Source of the DNA: Artemisia argyi
Lineage: Eukaryota > Streptophyta > Magnoliopsida > Asterales > Asteraceae
Assembly (NCBI GenBank): GCA_030686995.1
Contig: CM060704.1
Location: 169,762,218 to 169,826,217 of the forward strand
DNA length: 64,000 nt
Direction: 5' to 3'
The notes beneath the pieces are model-generated. The model ran no database searches. It was not told the DNA's origin and saw nothing but the letters and a program-made list of their open reading frames with translations. A program made the translations under genes and the position numbers. Positions 1 through 11,730 of the stretch are shown here, one piece after another. Position 1 is the first letter of the stretch. Each line of letters opens with the position of its first letter.

Positions 1-1249
1 TCGAATACATCGATTAAAGCACGACCCGTTCTTAAGAATCCCCTCCCGAGAATGAGAGGGACTCGTGGGTCAGCATCGAAATCAACAATCACGAAATCTG
101 CTGGAAAATGGAACTTTCCTACTTTCACGAAGATATCTTCGGCAATGCCGAGAGGACGGGATATGGTATGGTCTGCAAGCTCGAGTGTCATGCAGGTTGG
201 AGTGAGAGCAGGAAGTGAGAGTCTTTTCCAGACTGTGTAAGGCATCAGGTTAATGCTTGCGCCAAGATCGGCCAAGGCAAAGCACTCAACCATCCCAGGA
301 AAAACACAAGGAATGAGAAATTTCCCGGGATCTCCAAGCTTTTCGGGAAGCTTTTTCAAGAGCACTGCTGAGCAATGCTCGTTAAGAGGAGTTTTTGCCA
401 TTTCACAAAGTTTTTCTTTGTTGCTTATCAGATTTTTGATTGTCGAAGCAAACTTAGGCATGAGAAGAAGAGCGTCCGCGAAGCTAATATCAAAGTGTAA
501 TTCTTGGAAAATTTGATAAAGGCTATGTTTGGCAAAAGTAACTGTGAGCAGTAGCATTGAGCAGTAGCAGTGAGCAGTAGCTGTGAGCTGTGAGCAGTAG
601 CCAAAAAAGCTCACAGCTTCATAAAGAAGCATTGGGAAAATGAGCTTTCCTAAAAAATAGCAAAGCCCACAGCTCTCATGCCAAACAAACATCAAAAATA
701 AAAAAGCTCATTCTCACCGCTCATTACCCCAAAAAGCTCCAAAAAAGCTCCGCGCCAAACATAGCCAAAATTTTTCCATCTGATGGTTAGCTTTTTCGCG
801 GTTTTTTTGATCATTCAAACGTGAAGGATATGGAATTGACGGCTTAGGATCATTCTTTGGTATTTCATCAGAACTCACAGGGGGATCAAATACAACTTTC
901 GACTTATGAGTCGGGACTGGGACAACTTGAGGGTGGACGTTGTTGATACCTCCGTTATTAGTAGGAAGTACCTTGTCCGTAGTAACCTCAGGCTCATGTT
1001 CCGCTACCTTAGGAGGAGAAGAAGAGGTAGAAGGAATCGAGGGTCCATTGTATGATACCCCACTTCGGGTGGTGATCGCTTTAACATCGCCCCTCGGGTT
1101 AGCGATCGTGTTGCTCGGTAGTGTACCCGGGCCCGAGGGTCGATCATTTAAAGACTTCTGAAGCTCAGAGATCTTGCTGATCAATAACCGATTCGTTTCC
1201 TCTTGTGCTTTCATGAATTGTTTAAGCACTTCATCGGAGGAAGACGAGG
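1..1249 (-). pseudogene. gag C-terminus and aspartic protease of element A, split by a MITE
   Basis: Minus-strand coding sequence that continues gag after the solo LTR. It begins with the stretch LLISKISELQKSLNDRPSG, passes KAITTRSG, and is cut by a MITE at 766-521. From 520 it resumes through a retropepsin-type protease with the [10 protein letters not shown] active-site motif and the [13 protein letters not shown] motif near the window edge. The intact reading order can be checked against the homologous plus-strand copy at 62583-63602. As it stands, translation runs into MITE sequence and stops near 714. The protease part from 520 to 1 looks open. Expected role: cleavage of the element's own polyprotein in virus-like particles. 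It is certainly an Athila-type gag-pro relative; the exact lineage was not tested. Confidence 0.85.
521..766. mobile_element. MITE, 246 bp, Tourist-like termini, inside protease gene
   Basis: Perfect 13-bp terminal inverted repeats GGCTATGTTTGGC lie at 521-533 and 754-766. The interior has short repeats of GTGAGCAGTA at the left and no coding potential. Comparison with the uninterrupted homologue near 63050 shows that this block is the only extra sequence in the gene. The terminus resembles PIF/Harbinger (Tourist) MITEs, which start GGGCNTGTTTGG. The flanks allow a 3-bp AAA duplication rather than the usual TWA, so the superfamily is tentative. Confidence 0.75.
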
Positions 1250-1419
1250 GTGGATGATGAGTGTCTAAATACTCATCATTTTATACCAATCTGAGCTGCC
1301 AAAACATACAAAAACACTCAAATATGTATCAAAATACTTAAAATATCATAAAAGTGTGTTTTATATGTTTCAAATGCAAAATATGCAAAAACAGATGAAA
1401 AACGTACAAAGTTTGCATA

Positions 1420-1935
1420 ATTGGCAGTTTCAGTCCCTCAAGTTTCATAAATTGGCAAAACTAGTCCCTGGTTACTCAAAACTTGTTCAAATATCATTTT
1501 AGGTCCTTGGGATTCATAAGTTGTTAGGAAAAGTCCTTTGAAGTTAAAAATCATAAATTTACAACTCTGGTCCCTCAACTTTGAAAAATGTCAAAATCAG
1601 TCCCTAGGTTATTTAAAATGGAAAAATATCAAATATAACCCTTGTACTATTCTATAATGACATATTTGGTCCTTTGTGTTAACATTTTGATATTTACAGG
1701 TTAAGCCCTTCAAAATTCAGAAAATTACAATAATGGTCCCTGGAGTTTGAGGTATTGACAGAAAAGGTCCCTGGGCATTTAATATGGAAAATTATCATCT
1801 TTGGCCCTTTTACTATTCACATTTGTCAAGTTAGGTCCTCATTATTACTTTTGGAAATTCACAAGTTCAACCCCTCAACTTTTCCCTAATTACAATTTTG
1901 GTCCTTGTGATTTAACACCTAATAAAACCAAACGG
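1420..1935 (+). repeat. Degenerate GTCCCT tandem repeat array in LTR U3
   Basis: About ten imperfect units built around a GTCCCT (or GTCCTT) core followed by a purine-rich GTTT and an AT-rich spacer, with irregular spacing. Equivalent arrays are found at 57020-57380 (plus) and 10560-11050 (minus), each upstream of the proposed TATA box. It is non-coding; open frames across it are by-products of the repeat. Confidence 0.7.
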
Positions 1936-2508
1936 ACCTTAGTATTTTTATAAACCAAACAAATCTAAACCCAACATATCCCCAGCCCACTCCCTCTCTT
2001 ATTTCTGGCCCAACTGATCCCCAGCCCAACACAAAAAACCAAACCCACCCCGTTTTATTTAAAACATGGTCAACCCTCCGGTCAACCCAAACCATAACTC
2101 ACCCTTTCCAGTCATCCCCTACCTCTCCACCTCACCCTGCTACTACTCCACCTTCACCAGCTGTCTCCCTACTACCCACATGTCAGAACAAGTCACATAC
2201 CACCCCTCTTTTCCTCCTTTCCCTCCACCCTCACAAAACCAATACCACTCCTCCACACCCACAGTTTTTACCTCCACCTCAGTGGTATCTTACCACTTGG
2301 CTTCCCACTCCTCCAAACTTATCAAAACATGTTCCCTACACCTATACATGATACCAAAATGCATTAATTGATTAGAAACTGCCTTAAGCAACGTACAAGA
2401 CTTTTTGGCGCCAAAAGGTGTTTTAAACGGCCTGGATCAATTGGACCTTATCAATGGTTCTGGATTGGAGGGAAAGGTCAAGTGGGTCCCACTTGACTCA
2501 GAAAATTG

Positions 2509-2521
2509 CTACAAAAGGGAA
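2509..2521 (+). promoter_or_regulatory. Decayed TATA box of the solo LTR
   Basis: GCTACAAAAGGGA occupies the position of CCCTATAAGAAG (57791) and GGGCTATAAAAG (minus strand, 10130-10119) in the other two LTRs. A C for T change breaks the TATA core, which is consistent with an old, silent copy. Confidence 0.5.
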
Positions 2522-3316
2522 AAGAAGCCAGAGGTGAAGATTATTAGTTTAGGAGTAGTGTAACTTAGTCGTAGGTAGTATAATTTAGTCATTAAGTTGT
2601 ATTTTAAGTTAAAACAAGCTTGTATCAGTTAATTTCATGTAATTCAACTTTTATTTAATCTCAATTTCAAGTTTTCAGTTCATGTCTCAGTATTGCATTT
2701 TTCAAATTTCAAGTAATTCTCAAAGTTAATTGATCTTGTTTGTAGTTGGTTATAAGGATTCAAATAGTTCATTTAAGCTCTGACAAAGCTTTTATAAGCT
2801 TTGAGAAACCTTAGAATCAGGTTTAGTTTACAATTCCAAAAATAATCAAAAATACAAAGAAAAAGAAAAATAAATAGAAAATCTGTGGTTATGAAAATTG
2901 AGCATTGGACATGGTGTGTTTTGGATTACCTCTGGGTTAGTAGTCTTGTGGAAGACTGATTAGGAAAGATCTTGGTCCATGGTTCTTTGTTTCTCAGTCA
3001 CATACCAATGTAAGTCACTAATTTGATATTTGCATAATATTGTTCTTGATGTTTTCAATAGTTTCTCTGGTTTAAATAACTTAATTAGTGAGTAAGTAAT
3101 CTGTTGTAATCATAAAATCAGTAGGGTTAGTTTCAAAATCTAGTAGTTATAATGTAATCAGTTAGTTATAGGGGTGTTTGTTTTAGACTGCAAAGTGAGT
3201 CCTTGTTAGTTTATGCTGGTAAACTTGGTTCATACATGTTCACTAAGTCATAATTAACTCAGTTAGTCAATAAAACATAGGTGTTAAACAATAAAAAGTC
3301 AAAATCACTTAGTATG

Positions 3317-3342
3317 ATCTTACACAGTTAACTGTGTAAGAT
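3317..3342 (+). other. Perfect palindrome in LTR leader, centre GTTAAC
   Basis: A 26-bp perfect palindrome with arm ATCTTACACAG and centre TTAA. It lies at the same place in the LTR as palindromes at 58756-58779 and 9126-9150, whose arms differ in sequence but still pair. By position it should be in the transcribed R/U5 leader. Confidence 0.8.
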
Positions 3343-3660
3343 TTGTGATCCACAAACCTACCCATTACCTTATAAGTCATAGCTTTAGCTTAAAATAGGT
3401 TCATAATAGCTTAATATAACTTATATAATCAGTAATGAGTGTTAGAAATCCGAATTAGTCAACCTAGGTTAGTTTCATAGAAAGTCAAAAGTGCATGCTT
3501 GCAGATTTTCACCAAACTTGCAAGATTAAAATAGAATTTTGTGTTAGGTTTTAGAAGTTGAAACTTGTTTCCATAGATACTATACCACCTCAGCTTCAAG
3601 GTCTTAGCACCATTTTATTTTAGTGATTTTTGTGGTGGGCCCCACATCTAGCCAAACACA

Positions 3661-3734
3661 GCTGCAGGGAGATAACCTCCCCTGTGCAGTAGATAATCAG
3701 GTCACACCACCACCTTTGGTGGTGGTTTGTGACC
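3661..3734 (+). other. Two adjacent leader hairpins of the solo LTR
   Basis: First hairpin: CAGGGAG pairs with CTCCCCTG (one bulged base) at about 3664-3684. Second hairpin: GGTCACA-CCACCACC pairs with GGTGGTGG-TT-TGTGACC across a TTT loop at 3700-3734. Counterparts are at 59103-59171 (plus) and 8746-8806 (minus). Confidence 0.7.
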
Positions 3735-4059
3735 ACCTCAGTGGGCCCCACTCCTCAAACCTAGTTCCATAGAACCCCCCTCCTACCAAGGAACTTAGAT
3801 TGACCACTAGTTTGACCTAACACCCAGTGGACCCCACTTAGTTTTGGCCTTGATCTCTGTCCCAAATCTGTCTCAGAAACTCCAATAAGCAAGTGCTTAT
3901 TGTGATTTTGTGGCTTATTTTATCTGCTTATTTGGTTGAAACTTACTTAAACAAGTTCACATAAGTCAGAGGAACTCGATTTCACCATAGTGGGTCCCAC
4001 ACAAGTCAGTTTTGGCTTATTTGATTGTTTAGTCAAACTTGGTCAACTGCCTAGGTTAA

Positions 4060-4800
4060 TAACTTATATATATCTTATTAATAAGTTATAAAATAATTGT
4101 TTTCACAAAAGTTAGTTAAATTTAGGTATAATATAGGTTGGAAAAAGAAAATTCAAGAAAAACAAATATAATAGTAAGTGATAGTTTCTATTTAATTAAA
4201 TTAAATTTTAATTTTAATTTTTAGATTTTAATTAAGTAATTTGTATTTTTATATTTTTATTAATTTCCTTATAGGTTAAAGTATTTTTAATAATTTTCTC
4301 AGATTTTTATTTTGTCATTTAGTATTTATTATAATTAATAATAGTTTATTTAGTAATTAATAAATAAATAAGTTATAAATAGCATAATTAATTTTTATAT
4401 AGTAATACCTAGTTTTTATATTTTTTATAGTTTTTATAAGTCATAAAATAGTTTAATAAATTTTTCCATAATTTTATAAGTTAGTTTAATATTATTTGTA
4501 ATTTAAAATAGTTTAACTAGTATAAATAATATAAATAGTTTTTAATTAATAGAAAATTCATAAAAATACAAAAATATTTATTTTAATTTTTTATACTTTC
4601 TTCAAGTTCTATTTTAGGTTTAGAAAATATTTTTATAAGTTTTTAGTTTAATTTGTAGTATTTATAATTTTCTAATTAAATAGTTAAATAGTTTTTAATT
4701 AAATAAATTAATAATAAACAATATAATAATCAAAAAAATAGTTTTCTTTTTAATTTAATTTTATTTTAAGTTTAAGTTAATAGAATTTTCAATTTTAACC
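4060..4800 (+). other. Extremely AT-rich stretch of LTR U5
   Basis: Made almost entirely of TTTATAGTTTTTAATTA-type words with very little G or C and no open frame worth calling. Matching blocks lie at 59560-60240 (plus) and 7540-8330 (minus), so it is a property of this LTR family and not a separate insertion. Confidence 0.7.
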
Positions 4801-5167
4801 CTTATAGTTTATTTTTCTTAAAACTCACCTTTTTCTCAGCACGCAATCACGTCTGATTTTAAATTGGTTTACGTTTTAAACGTTTTAGATATCTAGGTTT
4901 TTAAGTAATCATTCCAATAGTTTTCCTAAGTTATTTTAAGTTATAAAACCCTAGTCTAAACACACACACACACTTTTATACCTTCTCTGTTCACATTCAC
5001 TAATCACAGATTCGTTTTTAATACCATCACAACCTCGTTGGGACATTACGACCCGGGAAAACACTGTATTTCACGGAAGCATTTGCCTTGATTAGTTTGA
5101 CTTTACTATTGACCATTCACAAGTGGTTGAGAAATAAAAGATAACTAGTTTAAGGCGAATCAGTGGA

Positions 5168-6573
5168 ACAACGTTTTGATTTTGAACAGGAGGATTTTGA
5201 ACACGATTGTTTTGAAAATTCCCTTGGTTTTGATTGTTGTTACCCTGAAAAGTGTTTCTCTGATTGAAATTACCCTGATTGTAATTCCCTTGATTTTGGT
5301 TTCTTTGAAAATTTCCTTGAAAACCTTGATTTTGATTGCCATTTTGAAAATTGTTTTGATTAAACTGGCCTTGATTTTGATTCGGGTTTTGGAAATTTGA
5401 GTTTTGACCTTGGTTAAAATTCTGATTCGAGTTACGGTTTTGATTTTGGTTAAAACCGGGAGGTCCGAGAAAATTGTTGGAACGATAGCTTAAGAGATCA
5501 CGGTCCCCTTGCGGTTGGTAGGAATTACCTCCCGTGTTGTAGGAACCGTGAGCAGCATATACGTTCTCTTGAGGAAAGCCAGCAGTAGCTGGACACTCGG
5601 AATATAGATGAGGGCCCCCACAAGTTTCACAACTTCGGGCCACGGCTTTCACTTGCTGATTTTGCATCGTTTGGTTCATTCTCAACACAGCCGTAGAAAT
5701 ATCATCCATCTTTTTGGTAAGAGCAATTATTTCAGGAGATGATGATGAAGGAGTAACTGAATGACATGACGCATCCCTCTCCGCAGAGGAATCCCAAAAG
5801 TTATGGTGGGCAGTCATGTTCTCGATTAAGTCATAGCACTCCTCGGGACGCCTTTTCATAAAGGTCCCACCAGCAGCAGCATTGAGAATGTCTCGGTGCC
5901 TCAATGTCAGACCATTATAGAAGGTATCTATGATGGTAACTTACAATATATTGTGGTTAGGGCACCGATCAATGGCTAGCTTATAACGTTCCCAAGCCTC
6001 AAAAAGAGACTCATCGGGACGTTGCCGGAAGTTGCTGATATCATTTCGTAACTTGGTAACCATGGATGGTGGAAAATATTTTGCTAAAAACTTGGTTACC
6101 ATTTTGTCAAAGGTACGAATAGAATTCTTTGGAAGTCGGTCAAACCATGCAGTGGCATGATGAGTGAGAGAATAGGGGAAGAGGTACAGCCGGAGGGCAT
6201 CATCGGTGACACCATGTTGTTTCATGCTTTGGGTGACCGTGAGATATTTGTCAAGATGCTTATTGGCATCGTCACCCGATAATCCGTGAAATTGACACGA
6301 ATTCTGGACTTGTTGGATCATGTGGTGCTTGAGGCCAAAGTCTGTAGCCTCAATAGTGAGTGATGCAATAGGCCCACCCCGCCCTTGCATGGTAGGCTGG
6401 CACAGCTCCTCCATCGTTCGGAGATCGGGAGCTGGCTCATCCCTGGGAGGGTCAGGGGGTGGTAAAGGTGGTGGTGGCCCAGCGGCCATTTCGGTCTTTG
6501 GTTCTTGTGTGTCAGAACGTAGCTCGGGTACGTTTTTCTGATGTTTACGTTTTGTTTGTGACCGAGTGCGCAT
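5168..6573 (-). pseudogene. gag of Athila-like element A (nonsense mutation)
   Basis: Starts at the ATG at 6573 (MRTRSQTKRKHQKN), the same MRTRS start seen in element B at 61151. A retrotransposon gag domain (PF03732 type) spans roughly residues 80-210. An in-frame TAA at 5941-5943 follows HNIL, and the frame then continues into a typical gag sequence (TFYNGLTLRHRD). A zinc knuckle of spacing CX2CX3HX4C (CETCGGPHLYSEC) comes near 5620, then a long Q/N/G-rich region of repeated NQNQGN units. The frame is interrupted at 5163 by the solo LTR and resumes at 1249. Gag would package element RNA into particles. The single stop and the LTR insertion make this copy non-functional. Confidence 0.9.
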
Positions 6574-7142
6574 GCACTAAAAACAATTTTTTAAAACAAG
6601 ATCGATGCAAAACCACAGTGAACTTAAACCAGAAATCACAAGTGAATGGCTTCTTTGAAAAATGTACACCACTCACAGGGATATAAAGGCAAGTTTTAAT
6701 CTTAAGTTTGGGAACTTATTATGGGTTTGTATTTATTAATTTGAAAAACTGCTTTAGGCTTATGGGTGTGTGTGCAGAAAACTTGGGAAATATTTTTGGA
6801 ACTGATTCGTTAACTGAAATCGTTCTTTTAAGATTACTCGCAGGCTGGCGGGAGGAAGTAAATAGGTTTCCTCTTCAGTTCGCAATTTAATGTCAGAACT
6901 TACCTTAAACCAACTGTTTCAGGTTGTAATCTTAAAGAAAACAAAGTAATTTAACTTCACAGTTTGTTTTGTTGTTTTTAATTTTTTTGGTGTTTTCAAC
7001 ACTTCAGGAGAAGTGTTAATAAACTTTTTTTTTATATGATTATGTTTTTACAAAAACTTTTTACAAATTTGTGTGAAATTTGTACAGGGAGGGTTTTGAA
7101 AACCACTAAACCTAAAACGATTTTGTAAAACACGCAACAACC
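6574..7142 (-). other. 5' untranslated leader of element A
   Basis: Non-coding stretch between the primer binding site and the gag ATG. The short plus-strand frames here have no family resemblance. The corresponding region in element B is 60621-61150. Confidence 0.7.
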
Positions 7143-7160
7143 TCCCTGGCAGCGGCGCCA
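7143..7160 (-). other. Primer binding site (tRNA-Asp type)
   Basis: On the minus strand the sequence is TGGCGCCGCTGCCAGGGA. It matches the 3' end of plant tRNA-Asp with a few mismatches, as is usual for Athila-type elements. It lies 5 bp from the LTR end at 7166. Confidence 0.9.
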
Positions 7161-8745
7161 AAATTTGATTGGTGCTAAATAGTCAACTTAAATTGACCAA
7201 GTAAATGGTCAACAAAGTCAAACTCTCTAGACCAATACTCCGTGGATAGTATAGAGTTTCCCCGGGTCGTTAAAGTCCCAGCGAGATTGAAATGGTGCTT
7301 TGGGAATCGTTTATGAGTGAGTGGCACTGAGGACAATAGCCCAGATGATGTGGAACTGATATTGCTACTGTTATTTTGGTATTGGTACACAGATATAATA
7401 TTCACAAAAATCAGATACCAGATATATGCACGTATTCACAATTCAGATCACGTAACAGACAGAGAAAGTGGGATTTGGTATTTAACAAACTACAGGGGGT
7501 GCTTTTGACACTTTTTGAAACTTAAAAGTTAAAAAGAAATTGAAAATGAAAATGAAATTATGAAAATGATTAAAATATTATTTAATTAATAAAACTATTT
7601 AAAATCTAAATTAAAACCTAATTTAAATTAACTAAAAATGACAAATGATATAAATTAAACTAAAAATTAGCAAAAATATTTTCTAAACTTAAATTAGAAC
7701 TTGAAGAAAGTATAAAAAATAAAAATAAATATTTTTTGTCTTTTTATGGGTTTTTATAAATTAAAAACTATTTCACTTAATTTAACTAATTAAACTACTT
7801 TCAATTACTATTAATACTAAATTAACTTAGAAAATTATAAGAAAATTTATAAAATTACTTAACCATCACTGGAATCCTACAAAATCATAAAAACTCTAAA
7901 AATTATGTTTTAAGATTGATCCACTAATTATTTACCTTTTAATTACCTTAATTCTAATTTAAACAATTAAAATAAGAAAAATGGAAAATGAACAGTAGAA
8001 ATTCAAAATATATTTTCTAAAACTCTATTATACTATATTAGAGCTAGGAAAAATATAAAAACTAAGTTATTCTTTATAAAAACTAAATATGAGATTTAAT
8101 ACTTAATATTAATTAATAATTAAGAAAACTAAAATTAAATCTAATAAATACTAATAGGCAGAATAAAAATCTGAAAAATTTACTACAAATACTTTATTCT
8201 ATAAGGTAATTAATAAAAATATAAAAATACTAAGTACTTAATTAAAATCTAAAAATGAAAATTAAAATTCAATTGAATTAAATAGAAACTATCACTTAAT
8301 CTAAACTTGGATTTTCTTGGATTTTCTTTTACAAACTAACTTTACTACTGAAAATAAAAAACTTTTGTGAAAACACTTTGGAAAATAGCTTATGTATAAG
8401 CTATAAGCACCCCTTTGCTTATTCAGTTGACTTTTGTTGACTGTTTGGGCAAATAAGCTCAAATGGGTGTAGGTGGGGTCCACAATGGTGTAAATGATTA
8501 CAAATAAGCTCAACAAACTCAAATAAGCCAGAAACAACTAACAATGATCACAAATAAGCAGATTGGAGGCAAATAAGCAATTGTACAATATGAGAATGAA
8601 CACAGAATGGGACAGACTTGATGGGCTAAACCAGGTGGGGTCCACTGAGTCCTAGGTCTAACAAGGGGTGAACTTATGATCCCTGGTAGGAGGGGGTTCA
8701 ATGGTAGCAAGTATGACAAGTGAGGCCCACTGAGGTGGTCACAAA

Positions 8746-8806
8746 TCACCACCAAAGTGGTGGTGATAGACTGAATCTGCTGGTGTAGGGCAAGGTTCGC
8801 CCCCTG
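8746..8806 (-). other. Leader hairpins of element A LTR
   Basis: On the minus strand TCACCACC pairs with GGTGGTGA (8766-8746) around an ACTTT loop. Upstream of it AGGGGGC faces GCCCT (about 8801-8780), weaker than its counterparts. The outermost pair of the first stem is T-A here but C-G in the solo LTR. Confidence 0.6.
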
Positions 8807-9125
8807 TAAGTCAGTTCAAGAGCTTGTGGAAGCTTGTAGAAAAATCACAAAATTAAGCCAATGTGGAATTCAAAAGATTAGCTGGTAGAGAGTAACTTGT
8901 GAAAATTTTGAAGTCCAAATCCAAACACAAAAATCAGAATTAATCTTGGAGATTTTGCAAAAATCTAAGAATGAGCAATTTGACTTTTTAAGAAAACTTG
9001 CAATGTTGACTATTGTGAGTTTTGATTAATCACAGATGACTAATGGATGTTTATTAAGCCTAATACTAGCCAAATCTACTAAGCTACACTAGTTTGGAGT
9101 TGATTCTCAAGGTTTGAGCAACCAA

Positions 9126-9150
9126 ATCACAACAGTTAAGCTGTTGTGAT
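9126..9150 (-). other. Near-perfect palindrome in LTR leader
   Basis: ATCACAACAG pairs with CTGTTGTGAT around a 5-nt centre. It is positionally equivalent to 3317-3342 and 58756-58779, with different arm sequence. Confidence 0.75.
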
Positions 9151-10118
9151 CTTAACTTGGTGATTTTGACTTTTCTGAGCTCAAAGCACAATTTTAATGG
9201 TCAATTATACTTGAACTAGCTTAATGTGACTTGTCCAAACAAAGAACAACAACTCTGAATGTCCTAACCTTAGCCTAACTCACTAATCCAAACACCCTTT
9301 TTGCTTGAATGTTTAGAGTTTTTCAAAGCAGATTATAACTAGGGAGTATAAGCTTGATTCCAAACCACAAATTATGACTAATATAACTTATTTAAGCACT
9401 TGAAAACAGATTATCACTACAACAACACAAGTATACCACTTAAACTAATTTTTGACAGTTAAGTATTAAAATTTCAAGTAGCTATTTATTCTAACAAACA
9501 AGTAATGATTGTTAAGTTAAAAACTACTAAAACAACAACCAATTAACATAAACAAACACAGATTCACAATGAACAAGCAGTTAAACAGAAGCTACTTAGA
9601 ACTAAAACTTTAGTGGAAAAATGAAATAAGCAAGATCTTACAAGGATACCCTCAGCATGAACAGAGGGTTTTCCTATGAAGCCTATCTTTAGATAGGCAA
9701 ATTCCAGCTCCAATCTTGCTCACCAATCCTTCTTCAAACCTGAAAATAAGAACTAAACACCACAGTTGACCAAAGTTGACTATTTTTAGATTTTTGGTTT
9801 TCTTCTAGTATAACTGTATTTTAAAGTCTCTAAAGCTTTAATAAGCTTATTGGAACCTATGTGACCCTAACTCAGTCCATGTTTACTGATACAACTCACC
9901 ACTAAACTTGTTGGTAATTTCAGAATTTTTAGTAAATTGCAATAACTTTAAACAGAACTCAAACTTGAATTTTATAACATGAAAAGGTTTAAATTACAAT
10001 GCTAACACTAATACAATGCTTGAAATTGAAAAGATTACACTGATTTTGAAAGATAATTGAAATTCGACACTAATTGAAACTAAAAATTCTACACACTTCA
10101 TTCCTTGCATCTTCATTC

Positions 10119-10130
10119 TTTTATAGCCCA
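10119..10130 (-). promoter_or_regulatory. TATA box of element A LTR
   Basis: GGGCTATAAAAG on the minus strand, followed by AATGAAGATGCAAGGAATGA, which resembles the sequence after the TATA box of the element B LTR. Transcription would start roughly 30 nt downstream, placing the hairpins in the RNA leader. Confidence 0.65.
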
Positions 10131-10559
10131 TGATTAGGGTTCCCTTGAGCCTCTGATCAAATCCCACTTCAAATTAGGTCCGTTGGATGTCTGAAATGTC
10201 CCAATTGGCTGCCACGTGTTTTGGCGGGAAACTTTGAAGATTGGATTTTTGGACTGATATACCAACTAAGGGGTGGCATTAATTGTGGTGTGATAAGTAG
10301 GTGTAGTGGGTTGGGCGGTGGCGTATGATGGGTTGTGATGGGACCTGCAAGTGGTGGTGGTGGGCAATACCAGAGAAGGAAGGGGTGGTTTGGCGGTTTG
10401 GGGTGTTTGACTGGTATTTGACCAGAGTCAAATATTTGACCCTGCATTATTACATTGGGTGGGCTGTGGGATTTTTTTTGGGCCCAAGTGATAAAAATGG
10501 GGTGGGCTTGTGGTGGATTGGACTTAGGTTTAAGTTGGAGTAGTATTATTAGGATCCGG

Positions 10560-11050
10560 TTTGGTTCATGGATTTCACAAGGACCATTTTTGTAATTTTA
10601 TGAAAGTTAGGGGGTAGGATTTGGCATGTTTTCAATTTGTTTCCAAGGGTATAATTTGCCAATCCATGAATAGTATAAGGTCCTTTGATGATTTTTCAAA
10701 TTTATTTTCACCAAGGACTGAAACTGTCAAACTTTCAAACTTCAGGGACCATTTGTGTAATTTTCACCAAACTTTCCACCAAGGACCAATCCTGTCATAA
10801 AAGGTTAGTGCAAGGACAAAATTTGTTTTTCTCAAAGTTTTTCATATCCCAGGGACCATTTTTGACAATTTTCAAAGTTCAGGGACTAAACTTGACATTT
10901 TGTGAAACTTTTGCACCAAAGGACTATTTGTGTAACTTTTTGATGTATAAGGACCTTTGGTGACTTTTTCAAGTTTTTAGAACAACTAGGGACTAGTTTT
11001 GACAACTTTTGAAAGTTGGGGGACTGAAACTGCCAATTATGCAAACTTTG
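10560..11050 (-). repeat. Degenerate GTCCCT tandem array, minus orientation
   Basis: Appears on the plus strand as repeated AGGGAC blocks separated by AT-rich spacers. Same array as at 1420-1935 and 57020-57380; U3 of the element A LTR. Open frames over it are non-coding by-products. Confidence 0.7.
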
Positions 11051-11179
11051 TGCGTTTTTAATCTGTTTTTGGTATTTTTGCATTTGAAACATGTAAAACA
11101 CTTTCCTGGGATATTTTCACTATTTTGATTCATTATTGAGTGTTTTTATATGTTTTGGCAGCTTAGAAATGGTAAAAAT

Positions 11180-11699
11180 CTCTGTTGTAAAAATCGGTCA
11201 AGGCGGCCGATTAATCCCCGCATAATCGCTGATCGCTCACTAAGCGCCTTGATTTATCATAATCGGCCTATTTAATCACTCTGGTCAAAGATCGCTTAAA
11301 AATTGGTCAACAAACCGATTAATCAGACAAAATCGGTCTAATCGGACAAAATGACTTAAAAATCAGTCAACAAAATCGCTTAAAAAGTAGTCAACAAACC
11401 GATTAATCGGACAAAATCAGTCAAAGATCGCTTAAAAATAGTCACCAAACCGAGTAATATCTATGTTTGACTTTAAACTTTGAAGAATTATGTATTATGT
11501 TTATATTTGAACACTTGAAATATTTGAACTTTGATCCATTATGCTTATCTCATACATACAATATAGTATAATATCTAAAATTACAATTTTGTGCATAAAA
11601 ATTCAATCCGATTAATCACCGATTAATCCCCGCCTAACCGATTAATCGCTAGGCCCTACCCGACCGATTCACTAGCGCCTAGCGATTTTTACAACCTTG
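11180..11699. mobile_element. hAT-type MITE, 520 bp, TSD GTAAAAAT
   Basis: The 8-bp direct duplication GTAAAAAT is at 11172-11179 and 11700-11707. Termini are CTCTGTTGTAAAAATCG and, inverted, CAAGGTTGTAAAAATCG, agreeing at 14 of 17 positions. The interior has several copies of AAACCGATTAATCGGAC-like and GATCGCTTAAAAA units and no coding capacity. The 8-bp duplication and a first base C fit a non-autonomous hAT element. Removing it restores the start of the element A LTR. Confidence 0.88.
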
Positions 11700-11730
11700 G
11701 TAAAAATGATGAGTATTTACACACTCATCA

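Larger units (their letters stand above)
1255..5162 (+). mobile_element. Solo LTR of Athila-like element (3908 bp), TSD GTGGA
   Basis: A complete LTR starts TGATGAGTG at 1255 and ends GCGAATCA at 5162. It is flanked by the 5-bp duplication GTGGA at 1250-1254 and 5163-5167. If the LTR and one duplication copy are removed, the minus-strand gag frame of element A joins up and matches the uninterrupted copy near 62560. It is oriented opposite to its host element. It has the same landmarks as the LTRs at 56856-60597 and 7166-11730: terminal hairpin, GTCCCT-rich repeats, a promoter region, leader hairpins and a very AT-rich stretch (4060-4800). The lack of internal sequence means it arose by LTR-LTR recombination after insertion. 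Confidence 0.95.
1..11730 (-). mobile_element. Athila-like Ty3/gypsy element A, 5' part, runs off left edge
   Basis: Reading leftward on the minus strand, the order is 5' LTR (11730-7166), tRNA-Asp-type primer binding site (7160-7143), gag (6573-5163, continued 1249-767) and retropepsin-type protease (520-1). RT, RNase H, integrase and the 3' LTR must lie left of the window. The same order, with similar protein sequence, appears on the plus strand at 56856-64000. The element inserted into the integrase gene of a Copia element: the Copia reading frame runs cleanly up to 11731 and then enters LTR sequence. The target duplication next to the LTR would be ATAAC (11731-11735), but the other copy is outside the window. 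Three later insertions sit inside it: a MITE at 521-766, a solo LTR at 1255-5162 and a hAT-type MITE at 11180-11699. The gag gene has an in-frame stop, so this copy is defective. Confidence 0.9.
7166..11730 (-). mobile_element. 5' LTR of element A (4565 bp including nested MITE)
   Basis: On the minus strand it starts TGATGAGTGTGTAAATACTC at 11730 and ends CACCAATCA at 7166. It contains the GTCCCT array (11050-10560), a TATA box (10130-10119), leader hairpins (9150-9126 and 8806-8746) and an AT-rich U5 block (8330-7540). Without the MITE at 11180-11699 it would be about 4.0 kb, near the 3.7-3.9 kb of the other two LTRs. Many substitutions separate the three LTRs, so they are distinct subfamilies or old copies. 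Confidence 0.92.

Noticed and set aside
2066..2371. 101-residue proline/serine-rich frame on the plus strand
   Set aside because: Lies in U3 of the solo LTR; the equivalent region of the other LTRs has no such frame.
10169..10447. 92-residue proline-rich minus frame
   Set aside because: Falls in the LTR of element A near the promoter, without counterpart in the other LTRs.
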